The notes under the pieces were generated by a model. It did not search any database. It saw nothing but the letters and a program-made list of their open reading frames with translations, and was not told the DNA's origin. A stretch of DNA of 5,534 bases from an uncultured Methanosarcinales archaeon. Lineage in GTDB: Archaea; Halobacteriota; Methanosarcinia; Methanotrichales; Methanotrichaceae. The stretch lies in contig CALMJN010000127.1 in the NCBI GenBank assembly GCA_937864385.1, positions 1 through 5,534 on the forward strand, given 5' to 3'. The position numbers were made by a program, and so were the translations under genes. Positions 5,502-5,534 of this stretch are shown here, piece by piece. The first letter of the stretch is position 1. Each line of letters begins with the position of its first letter.

Positions 5502-5534
5502 CGGTTTTTCCTTCTGCCTTGTCCATCTGAAAAG

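Overview
The window reads as chromosomal DNA from a methane-metabolising archaeon. Three genes in a row belong to the synthesis of coenzyme F430, the nickel tetrapyrrole of methyl-coenzyme M reductase, found only in methanogens and related anaerobic methane or alkane oxidisers. Other archaeal signs are a Sec61-gamma type SecE, A/T-rich TATA-like boxes in place of bacterial -35/-10 boxes, oligo-T terminators and a fused ADP-forming acyl-CoA synthetase. The fairly GC-rich, AGG/AGA-using coding style would suit a Methanothrix (Methanosaeta)-like member of the Methanosarcinia, but this genus guess is inference only.

Layout. Positions 1-51 are a short AT-rich leader with a perfect 9-bp direct repeat. 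Then, on the + strand, comes a tight operon: cfbA (52-444, nickel chelatase), cfbE (about 414-1649, coenzyme F430 synthetase) and cfbD (1657-2763, NifD-like catalytic subunit of the reductive cyclase). cfbE overlaps the end of cfbA, and a strong ribosome binding site for cfbD is built into the last codons of cfbE. A 57-bp convergent gap (2764-2820) carries T-runs on both strands. On the - strand lie secE (3111-2821), a 239-bp non-coding gap with two TATA-like boxes and several inverted repeats, and a fused beta-alpha ADP-forming acyl-CoA synthetase (5432-3351) whose own TATA-like box lies near the right edge.

How the genes work together. CfbA inserts Ni into sirohydrochlorin. CfbB (not in the window) amidates it, CfbC (not in the window) with CfbD reduces and cyclises it, and CfbE closes the last carbocyclic ring. 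The window thus holds the first, the reductive and the last steps, but not cfbB or cfbC. The - strand genes are functionally unrelated: SecE is a core membrane subunit of the Sec translocon, and the ACD-type enzyme interconverts acyl-CoA plus ADP and acid plus ATP.

I found no mobile element, CRISPR array, tRNA or rRNA, and no clearly new multi-gene system. The points most worth a second look are the direct repeat before cfbA, the unusual cfbA-cfbE-cfbD order without cfbB/cfbC, the three-unit hexapeptide repeat in a long SecE N-terminus, and the structured gap upstream of secE.
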